Origin: Deltaproteobacteria bacterium | GTDB lineage: Bacteria > Desulfobacterota > Desulfarculia > Adiutricales > Adiutricaceae | Length of the DNA stretch: 53,797 nt | Direction: 5' to 3' | Assembly: GCA_031276865.1 (NCBI GenBank) | Contig: JAISMF010000028.1 | Location: forward strand, 1-53,797 | Shown here: one piece after another, positions 18,034 through 26,849 of the stretch | Numbering within the stretch: position 1 is the stretch's first letter | Layout: each line of letters opens with the position of its first letter | The notes under the pieces: generated by a model | Told to the model about the DNA's origin: nothing | Seen by the model: the letters and a program-made list of their open reading frames with translations, nothing else | The model's database searches: none | Position numbers and translations under genes: made by a program

Positions 18034-19365
18034 GTGAGCAGCGCTTTGAAGAGCCTGGGGAAGTCGGCCGATTTACGGAACCGCCTCCTCTACGTTCTTT
18101 TCATCCTGGCGGTGTACCGTCTGGGGGCCCACATACCCACGCCGGGGGTGGACACCAAGGCTTTGGCGGAGTTTTTCCGGAGCAACGCCAACACCCTTTT
18201 GGGCCTCTTCGACATGTTTTCCGGGCGGGCGCTCTCCCAGTTCTCCATCTTCGCCATGGGCATCATGCCCTACATCTCCGCCTCCATCATCATCGAGCTT
18301 TTGACCGTGGTGGTGCCGCATTTGGGGAGGCTCAAAAAAGAGGGGGGGCAGACCGGGCGCCGCAAGCTCACCCAGTACGCCCGCTACCTAACGGTCGCCT
18401 TGTCCCTGTTTCAGGGCTACATGCTCGCCGTGGGTTTGGAGAAGATGCAGATAGGCTCCTCTCTGGGCGCGGTCATCCACCCGGGGGCGGAGTTTCGGCT
18501 CATGACCATGCTCACCCTCGCGGCCGGCACCTGCTTCATCATGTGGCTGGGCGAGCAGATAACCGAGCGGGGGATAGGAAACGGCATCTCCATCATCATC
18601 TTCGCCGGCATCGTGGACGGCCTTCCCATGGCCATCCGGGGGGTCTTCGAGTCCCTCTCCACGGGCTCCCAGACGGTCATGAAGATGGCGGTCCTGGTGG
18701 GCGGCATGCTCTTGATCGTCGCCGGCGTGGTCTTCTGCGAGCGGGCCCAGCGGCGCATCCCGGTGAACTACTCGCAAAGGGTGGTGGGAAACAAGCTCAT
18801 GGGCGGGAAGAGCACGCATCTGCCCTTGAAGCTCAATCCCGCCGGCGTCATCCCCCCCATCTTCGCCTCGTCTTTGATCATGTTTCCGGCCACCATCGGG
18901 CAGTTCGTGGACAACCCCACGATAAAGAGGATGACCGACTGGGTGAACAACGGGAGCGTCCTCTACAACGTCCTCTACGTGGCCCTCATCATCTTCTTCT
19001 GCTACTTCTACACCGGCGTGCAGTTCAACCCCGCGGACGTGGCCGAGAACATGCAGAAGCACTCGGGCTTCGTCCCGGGGATCCGCCCCGGGGCCAGGAC
19101 GGCCGAGTACATCGACCGCATCCTCACCCGCGTCACCCTCTGGGGGGCCCTCTACGTTTCCGTCATCTGCCTGCTCCCCTCCATCGTCTACCGCTACTTC
19201 GGGGTGCAGTTTTATTTCGGGGGGACGGCTCTATTAATAGTGGTGGGCGTGGCCCTGGACACCATATCCCAGATACAGTCCTACGTCCTGAATTCCCAAT
19301 ACGACGGATTTTTGAAAAAGGGCATGAGCGGAATAGGGAGGATCCAGCCCAGGCGCAGGCTCTAG
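18034..19365 (+). CDS. secY: Protein translocase subunit SecY
   Basis: Channel subunit of the inner-membrane Sec translocon. The 443 residues predict ten membrane segments, starting RLLYVLFILAVYRLGAHIPT (TM1), then the plug region GLFDMFSGRALSQFSIFAMG and GIMPYISASII (TM2). Further signatures are GIGNGISIIIFAGIV and LKLNPAGVIPPIFASSL. The C-terminal tail is GIGRIQPRRRL. GTG at 18034 has AAGGA upstream. Position after rplO is universal. Confidence 0.97.
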   Translation: MSSALKSLGKSADLRNRLLYVLFILAVYRLGAHIPTPGVDTKALAEFFRSNANTLLGLFDMFSGRALSQFSIFAMGIMPYISASIIIELLTVVVPHLGRLKKEGGQTGRRKLTQYARYLTVALSLFQGYMLAVGLEKMQIGSSLGAVIHPGAEFRLMTMLTLAAGTCFIMWLGEQITERGIGNGISIIIFAGIVDGLPMAIRGVFESLSTGSQTVMKMAVLVGGMLLIVAGVVFCERAQRRIPVNYSQRVVGNKLMGGKSTHLPLKLNPAGVIPPIFASSLIMFPATIGQFVDNPTIKRMTDWVNNGSVLYNVLYVALIIFFCYFYTGVQFNPADVAENMQKHSGFVPGIRPGARTAEYIDRILTRVTLWGALYVSVICLLPSIVYRYFGVQFYFGGTALLIVVGVALDTISQIQSYVLNSQYDGFLKKGMSGIGRIQPRRRL

Positions 19366-19383
19366 GCCCCCTTTTCCCGGCCC

Positions 19384-19412
19384 TTGTCATTTTAGTGAAA
19401 TTTTGCTAGAGT
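19384..19412 (+). promoter_or_regulatory. Predicted promoter upstream of adk
   Basis: TTGTCA at 19384-19389, a 17-nt spacer, TAGAGT at 19407-19412. It sits in an AT-rich patch just after secY and would start a transcript for adk and the alpha-operon genes. The -10 match is four of six. Confidence 0.45.
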
Positions 19413-19478
19413 GATGAATTGCGCCAATGACGGACGCTCCCCCGCTTTTTCCGGAGCCGCCAACAAGGGGTTAGGCCG

Positions 19479-20126
19479 ATGATGATAATCCTACTGGGTC
19501 CCCCCGGCACGGGCAAGGGCACGCAGGCCGCGGCCATCGCCTCCCGCTACGGGATACCCCACGTCTCCACCGGCGACGTCTTTCGTCAAAACCTCCGCCA
19601 GAAGACCCCGCTGGGTCTGAAGGCCGGAGCCTTCATGGACCGGGGCGAGCTCGTGCCCGACTCTTTGGTTCTGGAGCTGGCGGAAAGCCGCTTGAAAGAA
19701 CCCGACTGCCAAAAGGGCTTCCTGTTGGACGGCTTCCCCCGCACCGCGCCCCAGGCCGAGGCCCTGGACGCCATGCTCGCGGCCGCCGGAAAAAAGATCG
19801 ACCACGTCCTGTTTTTAACCGCGGACGATTCGGTCATCGTGAAAAGGCTCTCCGGCCGGCGGGTCTGCGGAAGCTGCGGGACCTCCTGGCATTTGGACTT
19901 CAACCCCCCGCCCCCCTCCGGGCGCTGCCCCTGCGGCGGCGAGGTGATTCAGCGGGCGGACGACCTCGCCGAGGCCGTGGAGGTCAGACTCAAGGTCTAC
20001 CGCTCCTTAACCGGCCCCCTGGCCGCGTACTACGAGAAGCGGGGGCTCTTAAGAAGGGTTCCGGGGGACGCCTCGCCGGCGGAGGTGGAGGCGCGGATCA
20101 AAACCGCCCTGGAGACTCCGCCTTAG
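19479..20126 (+). CDS. adk: Adenylate kinase, zinc-LID type
   Basis: Interconverts ATP + AMP and 2 ADP. The 215 residues have the P-loop GPPGTGKGT (7-15), the AMP-binding STGDVFR, GFLLDGFPRT and the LID with CGSC and CPC, followed by RADDLAEAVEVRL. The LID cysteines follow the zinc-binding plan except that the last two are separated by one residue (CPCGG) rather than two, a variant that may alter the fourth ligand. Two ATGs (19479, 19482) are available; GGGGTTAGG lies upstream. The usual map and infA genes after adk are absent here. Confidence 0.95.
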   Translation: MMIILLGPPGTGKGTQAAAIASRYGIPHVSTGDVFRQNLRQKTPLGLKAGAFMDRGELVPDSLVLELAESRLKEPDCQKGFLLDGFPRTAPQAEALDAMLAAAGKKIDHVLFLTADDSVIVKRLSGRRVCGSCGTSWHLDFNPPPPSGRCPCGGEVIQRADDLAEAVEVRLKVYRSLTGPLAAYYEKRGLLRRVPGDASPAEVEARIKTALETPP

Positions 20127-20314
20127 AGACTCCGCCCTAAATGCTCCGTCCTAATCACTCCCCCTAAAGACCATCCGCCTTGGGGATTTCCCTTTAGCGC
20201 CCGGCTTGGCGCCTTGAGGGGGGGCGCGGGGACGTTTTTCTCCGGCCTTTTTTTTAAAGCCTCTTTTTCCCTTCGGTTTTTCCGGCCGGTTTCGCCGGCT
20301 TCGGGAGGTGCCCC

Positions 20315-20428
20315 GTGAAAGTCCGTTCCTCGGTTAAGAAGATGTGCTCCAAGTGCAAGATCATCAAGCGCTTCGGGCAGGTCCGCGTCATCTGCGTCAA
20401 CCCCAAGCATAAGCAGCGCCAGGGCTAG
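20315..20428 (+). CDS. rpmJ: 50S ribosomal protein L36
   Basis: Smallest large-subunit protein, 37 aa, starting at GTG 20315 with GGGAGG at 20303-20308. The product starts [20 protein letters not shown] and its zinc ligands C11, C14, C27 and H32 are all present, so this is the zinc-containing form. It ends KHKQRQG. It sits 20 nt before rpsM, where rpmJ is usually found. The gene is easy to miss because of its size and GTG start. Confidence 0.95.
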   Translation: MKVRSSVKKMCSKCKIIKRFGQVRVICVNPKHKQRQG

Positions 20429-20448
20429 AGGCGCGAAGGAGAGAGAGC

Positions 20449-20832
20449 TTGCCCAGAATTTCAGGGATAGATCTGCCGAAGCAGAAACGGGCCGAGATAG
20501 CCCTCACCTACATCTACGGCCTCGGCCGCCCCAGCGTCAGGGCCATTCTCACCAAGGCCGGCGTGGATTTCGGGACCCGGTGCGACAACTTGACCGACGA
20601 CGAGGTGAACCGCATCCGGAAGATCATCGACTCCGAGTACAAAGTCGAGGGGGATCTGCGCCGCGAGGTGACCATGAACGTGAAAAGGCTCATGGATCTG
20701 GGCTGCTACCGGGGCCTGCGGCACCGCCGGGGCCTGCCGGTGAACGGCCAGAGGACCCACACCAACGCCCGCACCCGCAAGGGCCCCCGCCGGGCCGTCG
20801 TGGGCAAGAAAAAAGCCCCGTCCAAGAGCTGA
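20449..20832 (+). CDS. rpsM: 30S ribosomal protein S13
   Basis: Head protein bridging to the large subunit. The start is TTG at 20449, preceded by AAGGAG at good spacing; no ATG or GTG start would keep the family N-terminus [20 protein letters not shown]. The 127 residues also contain [20 protein letters not shown], the S13 C-terminal signature. It leads the alpha-operon block rpsM-rpsK-rpsD-rpoA-rplQ. Confidence 0.96.
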   Translation: MPRISGIDLPKQKRAEIALTYIYGLGRPSVRAILTKAGVDFGTRCDNLTDDEVNRIRKIIDSEYKVEGDLRREVTMNVKRLMDLGCYRGLRHRRGLPVNGQRTHTNARTRKGPRRAVVGKKKAPSKS

Positions 20833-20850
20833 CGGTGAAAACGAGGGATT

Positions 20851-21246
20851 ATGTCCGCCAAGGCAGTGAGAAAGACCCGCAAGAAGAAGGATAAAAAGAA
20901 CGTGCCCCAGGGGGTCGCCCATATTCAGGCGACCTTTTCCAACACCATCGTGACCATCACGGATCCCCAGGGGAACGCCCTGGTGTGGTCCTCGGCGGGG
21001 GTGATGGGGTTCAAGGGCTCCCGCAAGAGCACCCCCTACGCCGCCCAGACCGCGGTGGAGGACGCCGTCAGGAAGCTTAAGGAGTACGGCACCCACTCGC
21101 TGCAGGTCTTCATCAAGGGGCCGGGCAACTCCAGGGACAGCGCCCTACGGGCCTTCCAGTCCTCGGGGATCCACGTCTCTTTAATCCGCGACGTGACCCC
21201 CATCCCCCACAACGGCTGCCGGCCGCCCAAGCGGCGCCGGGTCTAA
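20851..21246 (+). CDS. rpsK: 30S ribosomal protein S11
   Basis: Platform protein near the mRNA exit. The 131 residues contain [39 protein letters not shown], the [16 protein letters not shown] segment and the C-terminal [18 protein letters not shown], all standard. Eighteen nt after rpsM. ATG at 20851 has a weak GAGGGA upstream. It is followed by a 186-nt spacer before rpsD. Confidence 0.98.
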   Translation: MSAKAVRKTRKKKDKKNVPQGVAHIQATFSNTIVTITDPQGNALVWSSAGVMGFKGSRKSTPYAAQTAVEDAVRKLKEYGTHSLQVFIKGPGNSRDSALRAFQSSGIHVSLIRDVTPIPHNGCRPPKRRRV

Positions 21247-21432
21247 GGGAAACGCTTCCGGGACGCGCCCGAAAGCTTGGGGGGGGGCCTTTAGGGTCTT
21301 TCAATCCGCGGGTCTTTCGCGGGGGGATTTTCACATAAACAGGGCGCCGGACCTTTTTCCGGCGTCCTCCGGCTCCTAAAAAAGGGGCCTATCGGCACGA
21401 TTTTTAGAGAAGTCTTTTTAGCGAGGTGAGAG

Positions 21433-22059
21433 GTGGCGAGATACACCGGGGCCAGTTGCCGGATCTGCCGCAGGGAGAGCGGCAAGTTGTTTTTAAAGGG
21501 AGACCGCTGCTACGGCGCCAAGTGCTCCTTCGAGCGGCGCCAGGCCGGGCCGGGCATGCACGGCCAAAGGCGCTCCAAACCCTCCGAGTACGCTCTGATG
21601 CTTAGGGAGAAGCAGAAGGTCAAACGCTCCTACGGGCTCCAGGAGAAGCAGTTTAGGGCCCTTTTCGAGAAGGCCGAGCGCCAGAAGGGCGTCACCGGCG
21701 GAAACCTCCTCATCCTTTTGGAGCGCCGCCTGGACAACGTGGTCTACCGCCTGGGCTTCGCCGGTTCCCTCACCCAGGCCCGGCAGCTGGTGCGGCACGG
21801 CCACATCCAGGTAAACGAGCGCAAGGTGGACATCCCCTCCTACCTGGTCAAGGCCGGGGATTTGGTGGGGCTCTTCCCCAAGAGCCGGGAAAAAAGCGTG
21901 ATCCTGGACGCCTTGGAGAGCTCCGGGCGCCGGGGGATCCCCCCCTGGCTGGAAATGAACCGGGAGACCTTCACCGGCACGGTGAAGGAGCTCCCCCAGA
22001 GGGACATTCTGCCCGCGACCGTAAACGAGCAGCTCATCGTGGAGCTCTACTCCAAGTAG
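21433..22059 (+). CDS. rpsD: 30S ribosomal protein S4, zinc-type N-terminus
   Basis: Assembly-initiator protein and, in E. coli, alpha-operon repressor. The 208 residues begin MARYTGASCRICRRESGKLF with CRIC and CYGAKC, the four-cysteine zinc form. The S4 RNA-binding domain covers LERRLDNVVYRLGFAGSLTQ, ARQLVRHGHIQVN and KVDIPSYLVKAGD; it ends LPQRDILPATVNEQLIVELY. GTG at 21433 follows GAGGTGAGAG. A GC-rich hairpin follows the stop. Confidence 0.97.
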   Translation: MARYTGASCRICRRESGKLFLKGDRCYGAKCSFERRQAGPGMHGQRRSKPSEYALMLREKQKVKRSYGLQEKQFRALFEKAERQKGVTGGNLLILLERRLDNVVYRLGFAGSLTQARQLVRHGHIQVNERKVDIPSYLVKAGDLVGLFPKSREKSVILDALESSGRRGIPPWLEMNRETFTGTVKELPQRDILPATVNEQLIVELYSK

Positions 22060-22071
22060 CGGCTCGCACGG

Positions 22072-22101
22072 GCCGGGGCTTTTTTTTACCAAAGCCCCGG
22101 C
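22072..22101 (+). promoter_or_regulatory. GC-rich hairpin between rpsD and rpoA
   Basis: GCCGGGGCTTT (22072-22082) pairs with AAAGCCCCGGC (22091-22101), an 11-bp perfect stem with an 8-nt loop. The T-run lies at the top of the stem and in the loop, not after it, so it is not a canonical terminator on this strand. Confidence 0.45.
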
Positions 22102-22215
22102 GAAAAGACGCGCCAAACCGCCTAAAACCGGGAAACGACGAGACTTCGGGAGCGGTTTCCGAAGCTTTTTTGCACCCTGGAACCGGCGTTCGACAGGGTC
22201 CCTTTGGGAGAGGGT

Positions 22216-23232
22216 ATGGATAAAAATTCAACAGAGACCAGGATTCAACCCAAAATCGAAGTCAGCTACGCGGCGGATCAGAATTACGCCAAGTTCGTCT
22301 GCATGCCCCTGGAGCGGGGTTTCGGATTGACCTTGGGAAACGCCCTGCGCCGGGTCATTCTCTCCTCCATGCAGGGGGCGGCCATCACCCTGGTGAAGAT
22401 CGAGGACGTGCAGCACGAGCTCTCCACCATCGATAACGTGACCGAGGACGTCTCGGACATCATCTTGAACTTAAAAGAGGTGCGCCTGAAGCTCTCCTCC
22501 GCCGAGTCCGCGGAGGTGAGGGTGGACGCGACCGGCCCGGGGGACGTCACCGCCGGCGACATCATAACCGACCACCGGGTGACGGTTTTAAGCCGCGACA
22601 AGCACCTGGCCACCCTGGGCGAGGCGGGACGGCTCGTCATGACCATGCGGGTGGAGCGGGGCCGGGGCTACGTGCCCGCGGAGAAGCCCGGCTCCGACGA
22701 CTCCCAAAGCATCGGATCCATTCCGGTGGACGCGACCTTCAACCCCATTTTACGGGTGAACTTCAACGTCACCAACACCACCTTCGGACACCGCACGGAC
22801 TACGACAAGCTCACCTTGGAGGTCTGGACCGACGGCTCGGTGAGCCCCCAGGAGGCGGTGAAGACCGCGGCCAGGATCCTCTCCGAGGAGCTCTCCATCT
22901 TCGCCAACTTCAACATCCCCCTCTCGGTCCTTTCCCCCGGGATGGAAACCCAGGAGGGCCTGGTGGAAAGCGGCGACCAGGAGATCCAGAAGCATCTCTC
23001 CCGGCCGGTGGACGAGCTCGATCTCTCGGTGCGGGCCGCGAACTGTCTAAAAAACGCCGACATCTACTACATAGGCGATCTCGTGAAGAAAAGCGAGGCC
23101 GAGATGCTCAAGACCAAGAATTTCGGGCGCAAGTCCCTAAACGAGATAAAGGAGGTTTTAAAGGGCATGAACCTCTATCTGGGCATGAACGTGGGCGACT
23201 TCCACCGCCCCCAGGAGGGGCACCAGGCCTAG
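22216..23232 (+). CDS. rpoA: RNA polymerase alpha subunit
   Basis: Assembles core RNA polymerase and contacts activators and UP elements. ATG at 22216, with GGGAG upstream, gives 338 aa; the frame could also start at TTG 22204. The N-terminal domain has PLERGFGLTLGNALRRVILS, GAAITLVKIEDVQHELSTI and FNPILRVNFNVTNT; after a linker, the C-terminal domain carries LSVRAANCLKNADIYYIGDL and NFGRKSLNEIKEVL. Length is close to the E. coli 329. It precedes rplQ by 125 nt. Confidence 0.97.
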   Translation: MDKNSTETRIQPKIEVSYAADQNYAKFVCMPLERGFGLTLGNALRRVILSSMQGAAITLVKIEDVQHELSTIDNVTEDVSDIILNLKEVRLKLSSAESAEVRVDATGPGDVTAGDIITDHRVTVLSRDKHLATLGEAGRLVMTMRVERGRGYVPAEKPGSDDSQSIGSIPVDATFNPILRVNFNVTNTTFGHRTDYDKLTLEVWTDGSVSPQEAVKTAARILSEELSIFANFNIPLSVLSPGMETQEGLVESGDQEIQKHLSRPVDELDLSVRAANCLKNADIYYIGDLVKKSEAEMLKTKNFGRKSLNEIKEVLKGMNLYLGMNVGDFHRPQEGHQA

Positions 23233-23357
23233 CGCCTTTTTTCCCCCGCGCTTTCCGGAGGCTTCGCGGCCGACGGAAAAGCGTCCCGTTTTTTTTACCA
23301 GAGGCCTTTTCCCCCGGACGCTTTGTTCCGGGGCGCTTAATTTTTCCGGGTTTATTT

Positions 23358-23822
23358 ATGAGGCACCGCAAAGCCAACGTGAAACTGGGGAGGACGGCCG
23401 CGCATCGCCGGGCCATGCTCCGCAACATGACCACCTCCCTTATCGAATGCGGCTCCATCGTCACCACCGTGGAGAAGGGCAAGGCCTTGAAGCCGCTGAT
23501 CGACAAGCTCATGAACCTGGCCAAGCGGGGCGACATCACGAGCTACCGCCGGGGCATCGCCATGGTGAGTCGGCGGAAGGCGGTGAAACTCTTTTTCGCC
23601 CAAGTCCAGGAAAAGGGATTGGGCCGGGACCGCGACTCCGGCTACGTCGCCTCGGCCAGGCTGGGGCCCCGGGAGGGGGACGCGGCCCCCATGGCCAAGC
23701 TCACCTTAATCACCCCCGACTACCTGAAGCCCGCGGCCGCTCCCAAGTCCAAGGGGGCCCCGGACCGCTCCCGCCGCGTGGCGGCGTCTCGGGCCGCCCT
23801 GGAAAAGACGGACAAGGATTAA
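23358..23822 (+). CDS. rplQ: 50S ribosomal protein L17
   Basis: Tunnel-exit protein of the large subunit. The 154 residues start MRHRKANVKLGRTAAHRRAM, with LRNMTTSLIECGSIVTTVEK and AKALKPL-like segments, and RRVLFA-like variability later. It is longer than the 127-aa E. coli form: the C-terminal part (about residue 115 on) is a low-complexity Ala/Lys/Ser/Arg tail. Last ribosomal gene of the cluster; mreB starts 108 nt downstream on the same strand, so read-through into mreB is possible. Confidence 0.96.
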   Translation: MRHRKANVKLGRTAAHRRAMLRNMTTSLIECGSIVTTVEKGKALKPLIDKLMNLAKRGDITSYRRGIAMVSRRKAVKLFFAQVQEKGLGRDRDSGYVASARLGPREGDAAPMAKLTLITPDYLKPAAAPKSKGAPDRSRRVAASRAALEKTDKD

Positions 23823-23930
23823 GGGGCCGCCCCCCTCTTCGGAGCGCGGAAACAGCCCCCCCTTCCCCGGGTTCCGCCCCGGCCTCCGGCCCCGCTCCGC
23901 CGCTTCTCTCATGGGCGCGATTGGCTATAT

Positions 23931-24962
23931 ATGAAATTCCTGCGTTCGCTTTTCGGCTCCTTTTCCGGAGACCTGGCCATCGACCTCGGCACCGCCAACT
24001 CGCTTGTCTACCAGCGGGGCAAGGGGGTGGTGCTTTCCGCTCCCTCCTACGTGGCCATACGCACCTCCGGAAAGACGGGGAAGGTCATAGCCGTGGGCGA
24101 GGTCGCGAAGGAGATGGACGGGAAGTGCCCCAAGGGCATCCAGGTGATAAGGCCCATGAAGGACGGGGTCATCGCCGACTTCGAGATCGCCCAGGCCATG
24201 CTCCGGCACTTCATCCGCATGGTGAACTTCTGGCACATTTTCAAGCCCCGCATCATCGTGGCCGTGCCCTCGGGGATCACCCAGGTGGAGAAGAAGGCCG
24301 TCCGCGAGGCCGCCGAGCAGGCCGGCGCCTCGGAGGTTTACTTAATCGAGGAGCCCATGGCCGCGGCCATAGGGGCGGGACTCCCCATCACCGAGCCTAC
24401 GGCCAACATGATCGTGGACATAGGAGGGGGCACGACGGAAGTGGCCATCATCTCGCTCGCCGGAATCGTCTACTCCAAATCCGTGCGCATGGGCGGCGAC
24501 AAGATGGACGAGGCCATCTCCCAATACATCCGGAAGAAGTACAACCTCTGGATCGGCACCCACATGGCCGAGATGATTAAAAAGGAGATAGGCACGGCCT
24601 ACCCCTCCGATCAGGTGGACTCCTTGGAGGTGAAGGGCCGGGACACGGTTTCCGGGCTTCCCAAGGTGGTGGCCATAGACTCCGAGGAGATAAGGAAGGC
24701 CATAACCGAGCAGGTGGGGGCCATCCTCACCACCGTGCTTTCCGCTTTGGAGCAGATACCCCCGGAGCTGGCCGCGGACATCGTCTCCAAGGGCATAGTC
24801 CTAACCGGCGGCGGCGCCCTTTTGAAACGCCTGGACAAGCTCATAGCCGAGGAGACCCATCTCCCCATAAGCATCGCGGACGATCCTTTGCAGACGGTGG
24901 CCATCGGAAGCGGCATCGCCCTGGAAAGCCTGGACATCTTAAAAGAGATCGCCATCCAATAA
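23931..24962 (+). CDS. mreB: Rod-shape actin homologue MreB, copy 1
   Basis: Bacterial actin that positions the elongasome at the inner membrane. The 343 residues begin with a membrane-binding-like MKFLRSLFGSFSGDLAIDLG, containing phosphate-1 (IDLGTANSL); phosphate-2 is DIGGGTTEVAIIS, the adenosine loop GIVLTGGGALLK. The ATG at 23931 lacks a clear ribosome binding site. Between residues 106 and 165 its DNA is almost identical to mreB copy 2, including a run of more than 70 bases without a difference. It follows rplQ and ends at a strong terminator, so it may share ribosomal-operon transcription. Confidence 0.95.
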   Translation: MKFLRSLFGSFSGDLAIDLGTANSLVYQRGKGVVLSAPSYVAIRTSGKTGKVIAVGEVAKEMDGKCPKGIQVIRPMKDGVIADFEIAQAMLRHFIRMVNFWHIFKPRIIVAVPSGITQVEKKAVREAAEQAGASEVYLIEEPMAAAIGAGLPITEPTANMIVDIGGGTTEVAIISLAGIVYSKSVRMGGDKMDEAISQYIRKKYNLWIGTHMAEMIKKEIGTAYPSDQVDSLEVKGRDTVSGLPKVVAIDSEEIRKAITEQVGAILTTVLSALEQIPPELAADIVSKGIVLTGGGALLKRLDKLIAEETHLPISIADDPLQTVAIGSGIALESLDILKEIAIQ

Positions 24963-25038
24963 GCTCCCTTAGCCGGAAGGGCGGGGTGTTCCTCCCGGGC
25001 GCTCCATAGCGGTTTTTTCCGACTTTTTAGACTTTTTC

Positions 25039-25073
25039 AGCCCCCTCTCTAAATTTAGAGAGGGGGCTTTTTT
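25039..25073 (+). terminator. Strong intrinsic terminator after mreB copy 1
   Basis: A perfect 30-nt palindrome: arms of 15 nt at 25039-25053 (begins AGCCCCCTCTCT) and 25054-25068, then a T-run. The inner A-T pairs will open to form the loop. The clearest rho-independent terminator in the window; probable end of the ribosomal-mreB unit. Confidence 0.9.
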
Positions 25074-25617
25074 CGTTTCCGCCTTGGTTTAGGGGCGTTC
25101 GGGGCGGAAGGGGGAGTCGGCGGAAAAAAAACTTTTTAAAATCGCCGCGTTGGACGAAAAAGAACGGGTCCATAGCGGGGAGGCGTCGGGTTCGGGGGTT
25201 GAGGCTTTCCGGAAAAGAGCGGGAAGGGGCTTCGCGGCGGACAAAGAACTTGACCAGGGAAGAGGGGGAAAAGATTTAAGAGAAAAGCGCGGCGAAAAGC
25301 TTTAGAGAAAATTTTTGGAAATCCGGCCGAAAAACGGCCGGGGAAAATAATTGTTCGGAAAAGCGCCGGGGGTGATGGACTTTAGTGAAAACGCCTAAGT
25401 AATTTTCCCCCGGCGAATTCACCCCCGAAATTTCCCCGAAAACGCTTCGGGACCCCTGGCGGAAAAACCGGAGAAAGGGCGCGGCTGAAACTTTCACGGC
25501 GTTCAGGCGAAACATTTAGCGCCGTCATCCAATTTAGATCCAGATATAGCGGAGTGTTTATATCGGAGCTAAAAAAGAGCCGCTTTTATCACAGCTAAAT
25601 AAATTATCAGAATTTTT
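25074..25617. other. Gene-free spacer between the mreB copies
   Basis: No supportable gene. A 79-codon frame on the minus strand (25276-25515) has no ribosome binding site or family features. The DNA grades from GC-rich to AT-rich near 25,500, ahead of the second mreB promoter. Confidence 0.5.
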
Positions 25618-25646
25618 TTGACTTTATAAACTAAATGCGTTATAAA
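25618..25646 (+). promoter_or_regulatory. Predicted sigma-70 promoter of mreB copy 2
   Basis: TTGACT at 25618-25623, a 17-nt spacer, TATAAA at 25641-25646, within an AT-rich region. The best promoter match in the window. It gives mreB copy 2 its own transcript with a leader of about 165 nt. Confidence 0.75.
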
Positions 25647-25817
25647 TATGATAAGAAGATTTAATTGTCCCCACGTTTTTAAAAAATTTCACAAAAGAAA
25701 CGCTTCTTTTCCCTACGGAAAGAGCCTCCGTCGTCTCCCGCGAAGGGGGCTGGGGCGGATGGAAAAAAAAGCGGCGTATTTCACAAGCGGACCCCCCATT
25801 TGGCCGCGGAGAGGCCC

Positions 25818-26849
25818 ATGAAACTCCTCCACTCCCTTTTCGGATTCCTCTCAAGCGATCTGGCGGTCGATTTAGGGACCGCCAACACCCTGGTCTACCT
25901 GAGGGGCAAAGGGGTGGTGCTCTTCGAGCCCTCGGTCGTGGCCGTCCGGGCCAACGGCAAGGGCTCCAAGGTCCTGGCCGTGGGCGGCGCGGCCCGGGAT
26001 ATGCTGGGGCGCTGCCCGGAGAACATCAGGGCCGTGCGCCCCTTAAAAGACGGGGTCATCGCCGACTTCGAGATCGCCCAGGCCATGCTTAGGCACTTCA
26101 TCTCCTTTTCCCCTTTTAAAAAGATCTTCAAGCCCCGCGTCATCGTGGCCGTGCCCTCGGGGATCACCCAGGTGGAGAAGAAGGCCGTCCGCGAGGCCGC
26201 CGAGCAGGCCGGCGCCGCGGAGGTCTTCTTAATCGAGGAGCCCATGGCCGCGGCCATAGGGGCGGGCCTTCCCATCACCGAGCCCGCGGCCAACATGATC
26301 GTGGACATAGGAGGCGGCACGACGGAGGTGGCCGTCATATCCCTCGCCGGCATCGTCTACTCCAAGTCCGTGCGCGTGGGCGGCGACAAGATGGACGAGG
26401 CCATAGTCCAGTACGTCCGCAAGAAATACAACCTCCTCATAGGCGAACGCATGGCCGAGACCATCAAGCGGGAGATAGGCGCGGCCTACCCCGCGGACGC
26501 GGTGGAAAGCCGGGAGGTGAAGGGCCGCGACACGGTGACCGGGCTTCCCAAGGCGGTCTCCGTCGACTCCGAGGAGATAAGGACGGCCATAAGCGAGCAG
26601 GTGGAGGCCATCGTCACCGCGGTGCGCTCGGCTTTGGAGCGGACGCCTCCGGAGCTGGCGGCGGACATCGTCTCCAAGGGGATAGTCCTGACCGGCGGAG
26701 GCGCCCTTTTAAAACGCCTGGACACCCTCATAGCCGAGGAGACCCGCCTCCCCGTGAGCATCGCGGAGGACCCCCTGCGCACCGTCGCCCTAGGCTCCGG
26801 AAGGGCCCTGGAAAACCTGGACGTTCTAAGGGAGATCGCCATTCAGTAA
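25818..26849 (+). CDS. mreB: Rod-shape actin homologue MreB, copy 2
   Basis: Second MreB paralogue, also 343 aa when started at ATG 25818 (GAGAGG upstream; a TTG at 25800 would add six residues). It opens MKLLHSLFGFLSSDLAVDLG and keeps DIGGGTTEVAVIS and GIVLTGGGALLKRLD, so the ATPase fold should be intact. Relative to copy 1 it differs most in residues 30-100 and in the C-terminal third, while the central segment is nearly identical in DNA. It has its own promoter, so the two copies are probably regulated differently. Which serves as the main MreB cannot be told from sequence. Confidence 0.94.
   Translation: MKLLHSLFGFLSSDLAVDLGTANTLVYLRGKGVVLFEPSVVAVRANGKGSKVLAVGGAARDMLGRCPENIRAVRPLKDGVIADFEIAQAMLRHFISFSPFKKIFKPRVIVAVPSGITQVEKKAVREAAEQAGAAEVFLIEEPMAAAIGAGLPITEPAANMIVDIGGGTTEVAVISLAGIVYSKSVRVGGDKMDEAIVQYVRKKYNLLIGERMAETIKREIGAAYPADAVESREVKGRDTVTGLPKAVSVDSEEIRTAISEQVEAIVTAVRSALERTPPELAADIVSKGIVLTGGGALLKRLDTLIAEETRLPVSIAEDPLRTVALGSGRALENLDVLREIAIQ

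Noticed and set aside
22072..22101. Terminator between rpsD and rpoA
   Set aside because: The T-run is in the stem top and loop, not after the stem, so it is kept only as a hairpin.
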